A stretch of DNA of 64,000 bases from Rugamonas apoptosis (GCF_014042355.1 NZ_JACEZU010000009.1:186001-250000), one strand, 5' to 3'; counted from the first letter of the stretch, positions 43,371-51,799 are shown. Numbers and translations: made by a program. Notes: a model not told the origin generated them from the sequence alone.

Positions 43371-44009
43371 ATGAAATTGCACCGCATCGCTACCAGTATG
43401 ACCATCGCCACCGCCTTCCTGTGCGGTGCAGCCCACGCCGATACGACCTACACCAACACCGCCGACGCCAGCTCCAATATCCGCTACATGGGCTCCCCGG
43501 ACACGACCAGCTATGGTGAACTCTTCACCGCGCCCGGCGGCGTGCTGAAAAGCTTCACCTTCCAGGCACTGTCCGGCAACAGCGGCAATGTTGACCTGAC
43601 CATCGCCGCCTGGGATGGCAGCAAGGCTGTCGGTCCCGCCCTGTACACCAGCGCACCGATCAGCTACACCGGCGGCAGCCAGTACCTGGGCGCGAACGGC
43701 ATCAACCTGGCCTTGACCGCCGGTACCAGCTACGTCGCCTACCTGACCGTGGCCGGCGTGTCGTCGCCAATGGCCAACGTCGCCATCGCCGGCTCGAGCT
43801 CAAATGGTGGCCTGGGCGGCGGCTTTCGCTACCTGAACTCGAACGACGTCGATCCGCTGACGCTGAACTATGCCTGGAACAGCTGGGGCGTACCAGCGAT
43901 GGCCTACACCGCCACGTTCGCCGCCGCCGTACCTGAGCCTGAAACCTACGGTATGCTGCTGGCCGGCTTGGCGCTGGTGGGCATGCTGGCGCGCCGCAAA
44001 CGCGCCTGA
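43371..44009 (+). CDS. PEP-CTERM sorting-domain protein
   Basis: 212 aa secreted protein. Signal peptide (TIATAFLCGAAHA), a choice-of-anchor-like beta domain rich in Ser, Gly and Asn, then VPEPETYGMLLAGLALVGMLARRKRA read as motif, hydrophobic helix and basic tail. PEP-CTERM proteins are handled by exosortase and go to the outer surface or exopolysaccharide. AAGGAT precedes the ATG. The exosortase itself is not in the window. Confidence 0.9.
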   Translation: MKLHRIATSMTIATAFLCGAAHADTTYTNTADASSNIRYMGSPDTTSYGELFTAPGGVLKSFTFQALSGNSGNVDLTIAAWDGSKAVGPALYTSAPISYTGGSQYLGANGINLALTAGTSYVAYLTVAGVSSPMANVAIAGSSSNGGLGGGFRYLNSNDVDPLTLNYAWNSWGVPAMAYTATFAAAVPEPETYGMLLAGLALVGMLARRKRA

Positions 44010-44109
44010 TCGCCCCGCAGCCTGAGATGAGTTTGTTGATCAGGAACTGAGACAGTCCGCCCTCCCTTCACGGCAAGGTCAAGCCCTGCGCCCGCGCGCT
44101 ACAATACGC

Positions 44110-44140
44110 TTGACCTTCCCACCAGGGGAAGGATCAGACT
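44110..44140 (+). promoter_or_regulatory. MerR-type promoter with 19-bp spacer
   Basis: TTGACC (44110-44115) and CAGACT (44135-44140) are 19 bp apart, and the dyad CCTTCCC-N5-GGGAAGG lies between them. This is the layout of CueR-type metal promoters. It drives the regulator itself. Confidence 0.75.
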
Positions 44141-44170
44141 GGGGTCCAAACCCGTTCCAGGAACAGATCG

Positions 44171-44635
44171 ATGAATATAGGTGAGGTCGCCGCGATCTCC
44201 GGTGTCTCGGCGAAAAAAATACGGCACTACGAAAGTATCGGCCTGTTGCCGCAGCCAGGCCGCACGGACGCCGGCTACCGGCGCTATGGTGACAAGGACG
44301 TGGCGAGGTTACGCTTCATCCGCCATTGCCGGGATCTTGGCTTTGCGCTGGACCAGGTGGGCGAACTGCTCGACCTGTGGCAGAACCGCGAGCGCTCCAG
44401 CCGCCAGGTCAAGGCGCTGGCCCAGGCGCACCTGGCCGACCTGGATGAAAAACTACGGGAACTGCAAGCGATGCGCACCGTGCTCGAAGGCCTGGTGAGC
44501 TGCTGCCATGGCGATGAGCGGCCCGATTGCCCCATCATCGATTCGCTGGAGGCGGCCGAAGGGGCGGCATCCCTGCCCCTCACCGACCGGCCCCGGGCCA
44601 GCCTGCCCGTCAAGCGCCGGCAAGCCGCAAAATAG
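44171..44635 (+). CDS. cueR: CueR-like copper-responsive MerR regulator
   Basis: 154 aa. MNIGEVAAISGVSAKKIRHYESIGLL read in parts is the MerR helix-turn-helix; the long dimer helix follows, and the metal loop CCHGDERPDCPI carries cysteines placed as in CueR. The extended C-terminal tail is longer than in E. coli CueR. No copA, copZ or efflux gene is adjacent, so it is an orphan in this window. Confidence 0.85.
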   Translation: MNIGEVAAISGVSAKKIRHYESIGLLPQPGRTDAGYRRYGDKDVARLRFIRHCRDLGFALDQVGELLDLWQNRERSSRQVKALAQAHLADLDEKLRELQAMRTVLEGLVSCCHGDERPDCPIIDSLEAAEGAASLPLTDRPRASLPVKRRQAAK

Positions 44636-44652
44636 GCCGGCTTACGGGGCTG

Positions 44653-44775
44653 ATGGCACGGCCCCGTCACGGCCACACCGACGAAGTGGTCGCCATGGTG
44701 CCCGACCGGAGCAGTCCCGAAGCGGGCTTCGTCACGAACGCCAACCTGCTCATCGACGGCGGCTGCGCGGCCTGA
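44653..44775 (+). pseudogene. C-terminal scrap of a short-chain dehydrogenase
   Basis: About 40 codons ending in SPEAGFVTNANLLIDGGCAA, the usual C-terminus of an SDR (FVTGANLLIDGG). The cofactor and active-site parts are absent upstream. A leftover from a deletion or rearrangement next to the CueR gene. Confidence 0.6.
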
Positions 44776-44810
44776 TCGCGGCCGGCGCGCCCCACCTCCG
44801 CCCTTAGCAG

Positions 44811-46481
44811 CTAAACGGGCAGTGCGGCAAAATCGGCGTCAGCGGCCGGCACCGTGGCATCGCGCGCCATTCGCCGCACGGGCCGTGCGCCAGCGCCAGA
44901 CAAGGAGGCGGATGCGCGGCCCGCCGGCTGCGCATCGCCCAGCCGGAACACATCCACCGTCTGCGCCAGGGTATCGGTCTGCAGCGTCAGCGTCCGGGCG
45001 GCGGCGGCGGCCTCCTCCACCAGGGTGGCATTTTTCTGCGTCACATTTTCCAGTTCGTTGATCGCGCTGCAGATATGCTCGATCCCGCGCTCCTGCTCGC
45101 CGCCGGCATCGGTAATCTCCACCATGATGGCGGCCACGCGCTGCACGCTGGCGACGATCTTGCCCATGGTGGTGCCGGCCTGGTTCACCAGCCGGCTGCC
45201 GCTTTCGACCTTGTCCACCGAATCGGCGATCAGCGTCTTGATCTCTTTCGCCGCGCCCGCCGAGCGCTGGGCCAGGTTGCGCACCTCGGCGGCGACGACG
45301 GCAAAGCCACGGCCCTGCTCGCCGGCGCGGGCCGCCTCCACTGCGGCGTTCAGCGCAAGGATGTTGGTCTGGAAGGCGATGCCATCGATAACGGAGGTGA
45401 TCTCCGCGATCCGGTTGGCGGAAGCATGGATCGCATCCATCGTGGCAATCACCTCAGCCACCACGGCACCGCCCTCCTCCGCCACGCTGGAGGCCGAGAT
45501 CGCCATCTGGTTGGCCTGGCGCGCGTGTTCGCCGTTCTGCTTGACCGTGGCAGTCAGTTCCTCCATCGACGCGGCCGTCTCCTCCAGCGAGCTCGCTTGC
45601 AGCTCGGTGCGGCGCGACAGCGCCAGGTTGCCCGCGGCGTTCTCGACCGAGGCGGTGGCGATCAGGTCGGTACTGGTGCGCACTTGCGACACGATCTGCA
45701 CCAGGCTCTCGCGCATGGTCTTCATGCCGTGCATCAGGCTCGACGTGTCGTCGTCCTGCAGTTCGATCTCGCCCCCCAGGTCGCCGGCGGCGATGCGCTG
45801 GGTGACGGCGTTCGCATAGGCCGGCTCGCCGCCAAGCTGGCGCAACTGCAAGCGCGCCAGCAGCAGCGCCGCGCCGGCGGCGCAGACCATCGCGGCGCCG
45901 CTCAGCACCAGCAGCAATGTGCGGCCGGTACGGTAGATCGCATCGATGTCCTCGCTGGTCGCGTTGATGCCGGCGCGCTGCAGCGCCAGCAACTGCTGAA
46001 TCTGCGCCAAGTATTGCCTGGTAGCGGGCAGGTAGTTGTTCTCGAATACGGTCCTGGCCTGGAACAGCCTGCCGTCCGTCCGCATCTGGAACACCTCCTT
46101 GCCGGCGGCCTGGTAGATGGCGCCACTGGCGACGATGGCGGAAAACAGTTGCTTCTCCTCCGCCGAGACCAGCAGTGCCGCTAGTTGCCGCTGCAGCTCG
46201 CCGGAGCGCTTGGCGGCCTCGTTCGACGGGCCTTCGAAATAGGCGATCAGGCTGGGGTCGTTGCTCTTGGCGGCGGCCGTGGTGCGCGCGACGGAGGCAT
46301 TGATGACGGCATCCCAGTCACTGATCAGGCGTTCCTTGGCCAGCGGCGTGCGGATCATGGCGTGCGTGGCCTCGGCCACCGCCTGCAGGCGCCAGATGGC
46401 GGTCGCGGCCACCAGCAGCAGCAACAGCAATACCGCGCCAAAGCCCACGGCCAGCCGGGTACGAGTCTTTAGATTTTTCAT
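44811..46481 (-). CDS. Methyl-accepting chemotaxis protein
   Basis: 556 aa. First membrane helix at about residues 11-32, a four-helix-bundle type periplasmic sensor (4HB_MCP-like) to about 185, second helix at about 190-212, a HAMP region and the signalling domain with the conserved hairpin GIAFQTNILALNAAVEAARAGEQ read as motif. The start at 46481 is preferred to the open frame upstream because the transmembrane helix follows directly. Ligand unknown. Confidence 0.93.
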   Translation of the reverse strand: MKNLKTRTRLAVGFGAVLLLLLLVAATAIWRLQAVAEATHAMIRTPLAKERLISDWDAVINASVARTTAAAKSNDPSLIAYFEGPSNEAAKRSGELQRQLAALLVSAEEKQLFSAIVASGAIYQAAGKEVFQMRTDGRLFQARTVFENNYLPATRQYLAQIQQLLALQRAGINATSEDIDAIYRTGRTLLLVLSGAAMVCAAGAALLLARLQLRQLGGEPAYANAVTQRIAAGDLGGEIELQDDDTSSLMHGMKTMRESLVQIVSQVRTSTDLIATASVENAAGNLALSRRTELQASSLEETAASMEELTATVKQNGEHARQANQMAISASSVAEEGGAVVAEVIATMDAIHASANRIAEITSVIDGIAFQTNILALNAAVEAARAGEQGRGFAVVAAEVRNLAQRSAGAAKEIKTLIADSVDKVESGSRLVNQAGTTMGKIVASVQRVAAIMVEITDAGGEQERGIEHICSAINELENVTQKNATLVEEAAAAARTLTLQTDTLAQTVDVFRLGDAQPAGRASASLSGAGARPVRRMARDATVPAADADFAALPV

Positions 46482-46662
46482 GAGTCTGCCAGGATGACGT
46501 TCTGAGGAAGCACCACATGTGCCCCTCCATCCGGGCCACACGACCGTTACTACCCAGCAATGCTAGCGGCTGCCGACATGTCCAACCAATGAATTATTTG
46601 GGTCACATGATATCCGGAGCGATATCGGTCGGTGCCTTGGGCGCAGAGCGTACTGGGGTTTG

Positions 46663-47892
46663 TTACCTGAGCAGCGCGGCATTGGCCGCGACAATGGCGG
46701 CGATGTTTTGCTGCGTGACTGTGCGAATAGCGTATTGGGAGGCTTGCGCTGCGAAGGTGGCGGCCACAGAGAGTTGCAGCTCAATCACCTGCCCCGCCCA
46801 GCGCGGATCGAGCGCGCATTGCGCCGCCAATTGCAACAAGTGGTCGCGGCCGATGCGCAGCGCCTCGCCGCAGACGTCCATCTGGTGATAACCCGCAGGC
46901 CCGGCACAGAAGGTGAGGTCGTACGCGGGCGACAAGCCCCAACGGCGGTCCTGCCCAAGGAGGTAGGAAAAATTCTTCGGGTGGTCGTCGCGGTTGTTGA
47001 ACAGCACGTTGAACACGGTGCGCTGGTAGGCCTGTTGTACTGCGCGCTCGTCGCGCGTGAGAAAGCGCGTAGCGCGCAAAAAAGTTGTGTAATCGACCGA
47101 ACCGGCCAGGCGAAAATCGGCGTGCAACAGCCCGGCCAGTGTGTGGGTAGGAACGCGCATTGCCCCCGCTATATCAAAGCGGGCAATGCCGAAGGCGCCC
47201 AGTTGCGGGCTAAGGTCGAAATGTCGCGTGGCTGGGATGGCCAGGCCACATTCACGCGCCAGCTGGGCGTAGAGGTACTCAATGGCGCAGACTTCTTTAT
47301 GCTCGTTTTGCGCCTGAAATTTGACCAGCCAGGGCTCGCTACCGTCGAACGACTGGGTGCTCATCTGCCCAGTGGCGGCGTGGTAATGCACCAGCACCTT
47401 GGGGCGCGCACCGTGCGGCGAGCCGCCCATCAGTGCGAGCTGCATGAGGATGACGCTATCCTTACCGTTGAGCAGCACTTGCGCTTGTTGCGCGAGATTG
47501 AGCAATTGCACATCGTCGCTGGGCAAATCGGCTGCGGTAGCAGGCTGAAAGCTCAATGCGCCCATGGCACGCTGGCCAATGAACGATAGCCTGTCGAGCA
47601 CCGAGACGCGGCTCGGGTCGATGCCATTCTGGCGAAAAAGGCGGTCCATCAACAACAAGCCCCAGCCATCAGGCAGCGCATCGGCAATCAGCCCCGGCAG
47701 CCCAAGTTGATGAGCGGGAAAATCACAATATGCCGCCGTGCGCAGTTTCAAATGCCGTGGCGAAAGTTCCAAGCCTTGCGCTAGCCCCTCCGCACTGTAT
47801 TCAAATAGCAGCCTTCGGCCATCGTCGGCCAAGGTCGCCAGATGCCAGCGCTCGCCCCAACCCTCATAAAAGACATCGACTTTCTTAATCAT
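46663..47892 (-). CDS. hipA: HipA-type serine/threonine kinase toxin
   Basis: 409 aa. The HipA N-terminal subdomain, the nucleotide region GSPHGARPK, and the catalytic NVLFNNRDDHPKNFSY with LSPAYDL metal motif are intact. HipA toxins phosphorylate aminoacyl-tRNA synthetases and promote dormancy. The ATG at 47892 overlaps the last 8 bp of the antitoxin gene. Confidence 0.9.
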   Translation of the reverse strand: MIKKVDVFYEGWGERWHLATLADDGRRLLFEYSAEGLAQGLELSPRHLKLRTAAYCDFPAHQLGLPGLIADALPDGWGLLLMDRLFRQNGIDPSRVSVLDRLSFIGQRAMGALSFQPATAADLPSDDVQLLNLAQQAQVLLNGKDSVILMQLALMGGSPHGARPKVLVHYHAATGQMSTQSFDGSEPWLVKFQAQNEHKEVCAIEYLYAQLARECGLAIPATRHFDLSPQLGAFGIARFDIAGAMRVPTHTLAGLLHADFRLAGSVDYTTFLRATRFLTRDERAVQQAYQRTVFNVLFNNRDDHPKNFSYLLGQDRRWGLSPAYDLTFCAGPAGYHQMDVCGEALRIGRDHLLQLAAQCALDPRWAGQVIELQLSVAATFAAQASQYAIRTVTQQNIAAIVAANAALLR

Positions 47893-48214
47893 GCTTTGTC
47901 GCCAATCTACTGCGGCTGGGCGCGCGTTTGCGCTCGGCCAACTGGGCGCGCTCCATCTGGGCAATCGAATGGGTGGCTCGCAGCGCAAACAGCGAGGCCA
48001 GCTCGTCAAGCAAACCCAGCGTCATGACGATGCGGATGAGGGATTCCAGGGAGGAAACGCCCTTGGTTTCCAGATTTTTCACGGTGCCGAGGGCAACGCC
48101 GGCACGCGCTGCGAGGTCTTTCTGCGTGAGCGCCTGCACCAGACGCTGGCGCTTGAGCCGCTGGCCGAGTTCGGCGCAGATTTCCTGATGGGTGGCAAAA
48201 GCAAAGTCCAACAT
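47885..48214 (-). CDS. hipB: HipB-like antitoxin, XRE family
   Basis: 109 aa from the ATG at 48214, which has AAAGGAT upstream. Helix-turn-helix ALTQKDLAARAGVALGTVKNLE is of Cro/CI type. It would neutralise HipA and repress the operon. The C-terminal tail is long and basic. An inverted repeat at 48296-48358 may be its operator. Confidence 0.88.
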   Translation of the reverse strand: MLDFAFATHQEICAELGQRLKRQRLVQALTQKDLAARAGVALGTVKNLETKGVSSLESLIRIVMTLGLLDELASLFALRATHSIAQMERAQLAERKRAPSRSRLATKHD

Positions 48215-48295
48215 AATATCCTTTAAGTGCAAATTCATGGCGATATGGCCACTATTTTAGCTCCCATATGGAGTCCGCACCAAAAGCAGGTGGTC

Positions 48296-48358
48296 AATAG
48301 CCATTATTTTAATCCTTAAAAGCACAAAGTCGCACCAGCGAGCAAAATAATGGCTATT
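48296..48358. promoter_or_regulatory. Inverted repeat upstream of hipBA
   Basis: AATAGCCATTATTTT (48296-48310) and its exact inverse (48344-48358) are 33 bp apart. Related strings occur near 48246 and 48583. Likely HipB operators. Confidence 0.55.
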
Positions 48359-48430
48359 ACGCACATCCTAAGATGATGCGCCACCAACTGACCGCGCCAA
48401 TCGCTGAATTTGAAACAAAGGAGCACATGT

Positions 48431-48577
48431 ATCAACGCACCTGGCAAATTCCTGCGCCTGCCCGCAGACATCGAGGTCACAGGATGGTCCCGAACAACCA
48501 TCTGGCGAACAGTAAAGGCCGCAACGCGAGGTCACCTGACCATTACCAGCGTGCCGTCTGGTCGATTTTTTCTGTGA
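48431..48577 (+). pseudogene. AlpA-like helix-turn-helix scrap
   Basis: The frame reads KFLRLPADIEVTGWSRTTIWRTVKA, very like phage AlpA-type regulators (LRLPEVLKRTGLSRSTIYRLV). A strong AAAGGAG and ATG at 48427 lie just before it but in another frame, so a one-base change seems to have broken the start. Confidence 0.4.
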
Positions 48578-48744
48578 AGAAAATAGCCATTAAGGCATTG
48601 CATCTGAATAACAACAAAGTTACCTAGGCGAATAAGTTCAGCCAACGGCACGCTGCCATGCCACCCCAGAATTGAGAAGTGAGAGTTTTTCCAGTAGGCA
48701 ATATGTTATGCTCGCACCACAAGACAACCACCGAGGAGTATCCA

Positions 48745-49017
48745 TTGAGCAATGCGCAAGATAGAGAACCCATTGGACAAGACGTTGCTGCCGGCGGCGC
48801 TGGAATGGCTGGGAGCGCAGGGTCGATTGCCGCGACGGCCGCGACATCCGCCGCTATTCCGATAGTCGGCTGGGCGGTTGGCGGAGCGATCATCGCCGGT
48901 GTTGGCGCTTGGGGCGTCTACAAATTGGTGACACATCAAAGCAGGATAATGACCCAGAACTTCACCGGCCTCGCCGCGTTGGCGTCAGCAACCGCGCGCA
49001 GCATGAAGCCAAGTTGA
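48745..49017 (+). CDS. Small glycine-zipper membrane protein (TTG start)
   Basis: 90 aa if started at TTG 48745, which has a perfect GAGGAG six bases before it; the ATG at 48679 has no ribosome site. The middle AAGGAGMAGSAGSIAATAAT, then PIVGWAVGGAIIAGVGAW, is a Gly/Ala-rich membrane helix. It resembles glycine-zipper or bacteriocin-like peptides, but no export leader or partner gene is visible. Confidence 0.55.
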   Translation: MSNAQDREPIGQDVAAGGAGMAGSAGSIAATAATSAAIPIVGWAVGGAIIAGVGAWGVYKLVTHQSRIMTQNFTGLAALASATARSMKPS

Positions 49018-49327
49018 ATATCTTGATCGGCGTGCGCTGTCCATGATCCGTAGCTGTGCCACGACCAGATCACACGGCTCGGGCACTTCAACCAGGAAGA
49101 TCTCTGCGCAGCGCGCAGCTTAGACGGTGAAGATCTGTTCGAGGTCTACTCGACCAGCCGACGAAGCGCGTCACGGCAACGTACATGCTGAAGTCTCCAA
49201 GGTAGGTAACAGCCCGAGAGTATCAAACAAGCAATTACCAGCGCCAGCCTTATATAGCCGCAGCCCGCGCAAGGCGCGGTTCCGCGCAGAAATCCGGACA
49301 CAACCCAGGCACGGACACCCAGAAACG

Positions 49328-49352
49328 AAAAAGGCCAACCCGAAGGTTGGCC
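49328..49352 (-). terminator. Rho-independent terminator behind the tRNA fragment
   Basis: GGCCAACC-cgaa-GGTTGGCC followed on the minus strand by five T. It is placed as the natural terminator of a minus-strand tRNA gene. Confidence 0.8.
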
Positions 49353-49369
49353 TCTCTCGTTGATTCTAT

Positions 49370-49406
49370 TGGTCGGGGCGAGAAGATTCGAACTTCCGAC
49401 CCCTTG
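49370..49406 (-). other. 3' end of a tRNA-Pro gene, putative attachment site
   Basis: Read on the minus strand, the last 37 bases of a tRNA are present: GGGGTCGGAAGTTCGAATC and CTTCTCGCCCCGACCA, with T-loop TTCGAAT and discriminator A. The sequence matches the tRNA-Pro pattern, but the anticodon arm and everything 5' of it are absent; upstream sequence is unrelated. Such 3' copies are left when an element integrates into a tRNA gene. Confidence 0.7.
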
Positions 49407-49559
49407 CACCCCATCCGGGCACTCCACCGAAAGAAAACCAATAAAAATCAGGAAGTTACAACCATTGATGCCCAATATACAGTATTGAGGCGACCTCAGC
49501 ATACCGAGTTGCTCAAACATTTTCTGGACCGTATTAGCCCAGGTACATGACATTTTACA

Positions 49560-49751
49560 TTATTCCGTCAAGCCAATTGTTCGCATAGGACCCTGAGCGT
49601 TTCCGCCGACTACCTCACTGACCGACATCACGTCGACAGACAGCTCCATCAGTGGCTTGCTGGCCATCACCAGACCGGCAATCGACACATAAAGATCGCG
49701 TTCGTCCAGGCACAGCGCACTACCACCGAAACCAACCTCGATGCGGTCCAC
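49560..49751 (-). CDS. Hypothetical protein after vapC
   Basis: 63 aa, GTG start 7 bp after the vapC stop, so read through from VapBC. No motif recognised; it begins with DRIEVGFGGSALCLDERDLYV. Possibly part of the same cassette. Confidence 0.45.
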   Translation of the reverse strand: MDRIEVGFGGSALCLDERDLYVSIAGLVMASKPLMELSVDVMSVSEVVGGNAQGPMRTIGLTE

Positions 49752-49758
49752 TAGGCGC

Positions 49759-50232
49759 CTAGCGACGCCAGTCTTTCCGACGGACGATTGTTCGAATGCC
49801 GGGACTGTAGGTCGGCCGAATATTCGTCACGGAACCGGTCGTGAAGTCATAGTCGTATGGGGTGTGAACCGTTACGCCGGCCGACGCAAAGTCTTTGCCG
49901 TTGCGCGTTACCAGTGCGAGGGCGTGTGAGCGGGCCGTCGCGCCAATGATCGCGTCAGGTAGCTTTATGCTGGGCTTCGTGACAAGGCTGCGACCTCGAA
50001 TTTGAATAGCCGTTTCCATGATAAGCGGCGTCATCGAGAAGACCTTGAATTCCGCCAAGAGCGCATCCAGGACTGCCTTATCTTGCGGTCGCGAGTATTC
50101 GCCGCATCGCAGTTCCATGTAGGTGATGTAACTGATGGCGGGATGATCGTAGCTGCTCAGTTCAATGGACGCCTGATGAACGCCGTTTAGTAGGTCGATG
50201 AAGATGTTGGTGTCGAACAGGATCAATGCCAT
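49759..50232 (-). CDS. vapC: VapC-type PIN-domain toxin
   Basis: 157 aa PIN ribonuclease. LFDTNIFIDLL with the first acidic residue, MELRCGEY, PDAIIGATA and LVTRNGKDF supply the metal-binding acids. It has a C-terminal tail of about 30 residues beyond the PIN core (TGSVTNIRP...). Its start overlaps the antitoxin gene by 10 bp. Confidence 0.88.
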   Translation of the reverse strand: MALILFDTNIFIDLLNGVHQASIELSSYDHPAISYITYMELRCGEYSRPQDKAVLDALLAEFKVFSMTPLIMETAIQIRGRSLVTKPSIKLPDAIIGATARSHALALVTRNGKDFASAGVTVHTPYDYDFTTGSVTNIRPTYSPGIRTIVRRKDWRR

Positions 50233-50435
50233 TCAGACCTCTGTTGTTCCTGGTATTCAACGCCGTCCTTTGGGATATCGGTGCGATCTTTCCATAGCCC
50301 CTCGGCAGCCTCTAGAACCGCGAAAAGCCGCCGGCGCTTCGCCTCCTTCGGGTCAAGCGCAGGCATCGACGGTGACGGTGGTTCCGGCGTGGCGGCCAAG
50401 TCTGGATGCTCACCTATGTGCTTTGGAGTAGCCAC
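50223..50435 (-). CDS. vapB: VapB-type antitoxin
   Basis: 70 aa. KRRRLFAVLEAAEGLWKDRTDIPKDGVEYQ is read here as KRRRLFAVLEAAEGLWKDR followed by a tail that VapB proteins use to wrap the toxin; the pattern LW.DR.DI..DG..Y is typical. Proline-rich N-terminus. Pairs with vapC. Confidence 0.8.
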   Translation of the reverse strand: MATPKHIGEHPDLAATPEPPSPSMPALDPKEAKRRRLFAVLEAAEGLWKDRTDIPKDGVEYQEQQRSEWH

Positions 50436-50507
50436 GCTGGTCTCCCTTCAATTGAATGTCGGTATGAGTGTAGCGCATCCACGTCCCGATGTCGCCCAGG
50501 CCCGTCC

Positions 50508-50723
50508 TTACTTCTTGTGTGGTGAATCATGAAAGAAAACCAACACATCGTTGATTTTAACAATCGCCTTTGCCCAGAGCGGCAAGTCGCGCAATGATTG
50601 AACTTTGGCCTTCTGCCGTTCACACTCCTCAATTACGTCGGCGGCGGCCCGAACTCGTTCGTCCGCCCGCATCGCCTTTCGCCGCTCTAGTTCCGCATCC
50701 ACCTTGGAATCGAAGTCGCGCAT
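50508..50723 (-). CDS. Hypothetical helical protein
   Basis: 71 aa, highly charged helix (ERRKAMRADERVRAAADVIEE). A run of seven G lies just before the ATG at 50723. No family recognised. Possibly part of the same small-gene set. Confidence 0.45.
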   Translation of the reverse strand: MRDFDSKVDAELERRKAMRADERVRAAADVIEECERQKAKVQSLRDLPLWAKAIVKINDVLVFFHDSPHKK

Positions 50724-51131
50724 TTCCCCCCCCAGTTCAGTTTGATGTCTATTCTATCGATTATGACGATTAAGCAATAATTTCGCAAAAGAAACCATAA
50801 CTTTGATCGGTCCCATAATCGTATTGTCGGCAAAGCGTATTGCCTTCAATCCATAAATAAGGGACTCCACATGATCATAGGCTTACTGAAGGTGAAGATG
50901 GGCCACGAGGCCATGGCACTCCTTGAAGCGAAGTGGCGGCCCATCAGTTTGCCATCATGTTTGGCGAACGCTTCACGAACGCGATTAACTAAAACCCGGC
51001 CCCGCACACACAGAATTTCTTACACGTCCCGCTCGATACCCCATTGTTGGTCCAAGGAACTTGCATCGCCAACTCAAGGCAAGCGTCGTTCAACGCACCT
51101 TTATACAGTTGATGGGCCATACTTTCCTTGA
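50724..51131. other. Gap without a supported gene
   Basis: AT-rich stretch around 50760-50870 followed by a plus-strand open frame from 50871 (AAGGGA upstream) whose product has no recognisable pattern. No gene is called. Confidence 0.4.
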
Positions 51132-51407
51132 TCATTCAACGTTCGTCGTCATCGTCGCTTTTGCTCGCGCTGTGACTTCAGCTTCAATGATGAGACCCGT
51201 TGCATTACCTTGATCGTCGCGTGCTACCTTCATCAGGCCCGCATTTTCGAGACCTCGCAACAACACGCCATTCAATCGGCGAAGTTCGCCCGCTTCTTGC
51301 TGCAGTTCGCGTCCAGCCCTTGCATAGTAGAGCCAAGAGAAGAACCAGGTAACAAGGCCACCAGCGAGGAACGGCACAATAACCTCAGCTGCAAATAATT
51401 TATCCAT
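51132..51407 (-). CDS. Array gene: single-span membrane protein
   Basis: 91 aa from the ATG at 51407, chosen because AAGGAAAAT, the array core, precedes it. One membrane helix (VIVPFLAGGLVTWFFSWLYYA, split around residue 20), then a heptad region. Begins 14 bp after the stop of the upstream gene. Confidence 0.6.
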   Translation of the reverse strand: MDKLFAAEVIVPFLAGGLVTWFFSWLYYARAGRELQQEAGELRRLNGVLLRGLENAGLMKVARDDQGNATGLIIEAEVTARAKATMTTNVE

Positions 51408-51420
51408 ATTTTCCTTGACA

Positions 51421-51657
51421 TCAATTGGAAGGAAGCATTGCTCCTTCAATGTTTACTCCCTGAGCCTGCGCTGACGCTTTCAAGAGAAGTTGAGCAAGCG
51501 GACCACCTTCGTTCCAATAGTGGGTTACTCCGACGATCTGGTACAGCGTCGGAGGCCAAAAAATCCACTCGCCAGTGGTGGGTAGTCGTCCAAATTCCAT
51601 GGGGCTATCCGAGAGAAGACTGTCAGCACCCTGAATTTTCAAGTACGCTTTATCCAA
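51421..51657 (-). CDS. Array gene: hypothetical protein (TTG start)
   Basis: 78 aa. TTG start with GAGGTG and AAAAA before it. Trp/Gly-rich middle (TGEWIFWPPTLYQIVGVTHYW). No family recognised. The TGA stop is followed by the AAGGAAAAT core that serves the next gene. Confidence 0.6.
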   Translation of the reverse strand: MDKAYLKIQGADSLLSDSPMEFGRLPTTGEWIFWPPTLYQIVGVTHYWNEGGPLAQLLLKASAQAQGVNIEGAMLPSN

Positions 51658-51753
51658 TTTTTCACCTCATATAGTTTGACGCATGTTGGGCGGATTTCCC
51701 GAACGCCATTTGCATACGGATTTTTCCATAAGCCGACCGCCGACCGGTTGCGG

Positions 51754-51781
51754 GCACCACCAGGGCGCGATTTTCGCTTTT
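51754..51781. repeat. Array intergenic hairpin element (a)
   Basis: On the minus strand, GCGAAAATCGCGCCCTGGTG gives a GCGCC/GGTGC stem; the same block with changed bases occurs at 58221-58247. Confidence 0.5.
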
Positions 51782-51799
51782 TTGACCGCGGCCTAGAAA

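Larger units (their letters stand above)
48215..48744. other. Region between hipB and the glycine-zipper gene
   Basis: Contains the hipB inverted repeat (48296-48358), a third copy of its half-site near 48583, and the AlpA-like scrap at 48431-48577. No complete gene is seen. Confidence 0.5.
49018..49559. other. Island edge region without genes
   Basis: Holds the minus-strand terminator at 49328-49352 and the tRNA-Pro fragment at 49370-49406. Open frames across it translate the tRNA and terminator and are not credible genes. Confidence 0.6.

Noticed and set aside
43160..43519. Possible small gene before the PEP-CTERM gene with AAGAGG upstream
   Set aside because: It runs into the PEP-CTERM coding region in another frame and has no recognisable content.
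49250..49441. Frames reading through the tRNA-Pro fragment
   Set aside because: They encode translated tRNA and terminator sequence, a common annotation error.
50871..51131. Plus-strand frame of 86 codons with an AAGGGA before it
   Set aside because: Opposite orientation to the array, no family, low-complexity end; not enough support.
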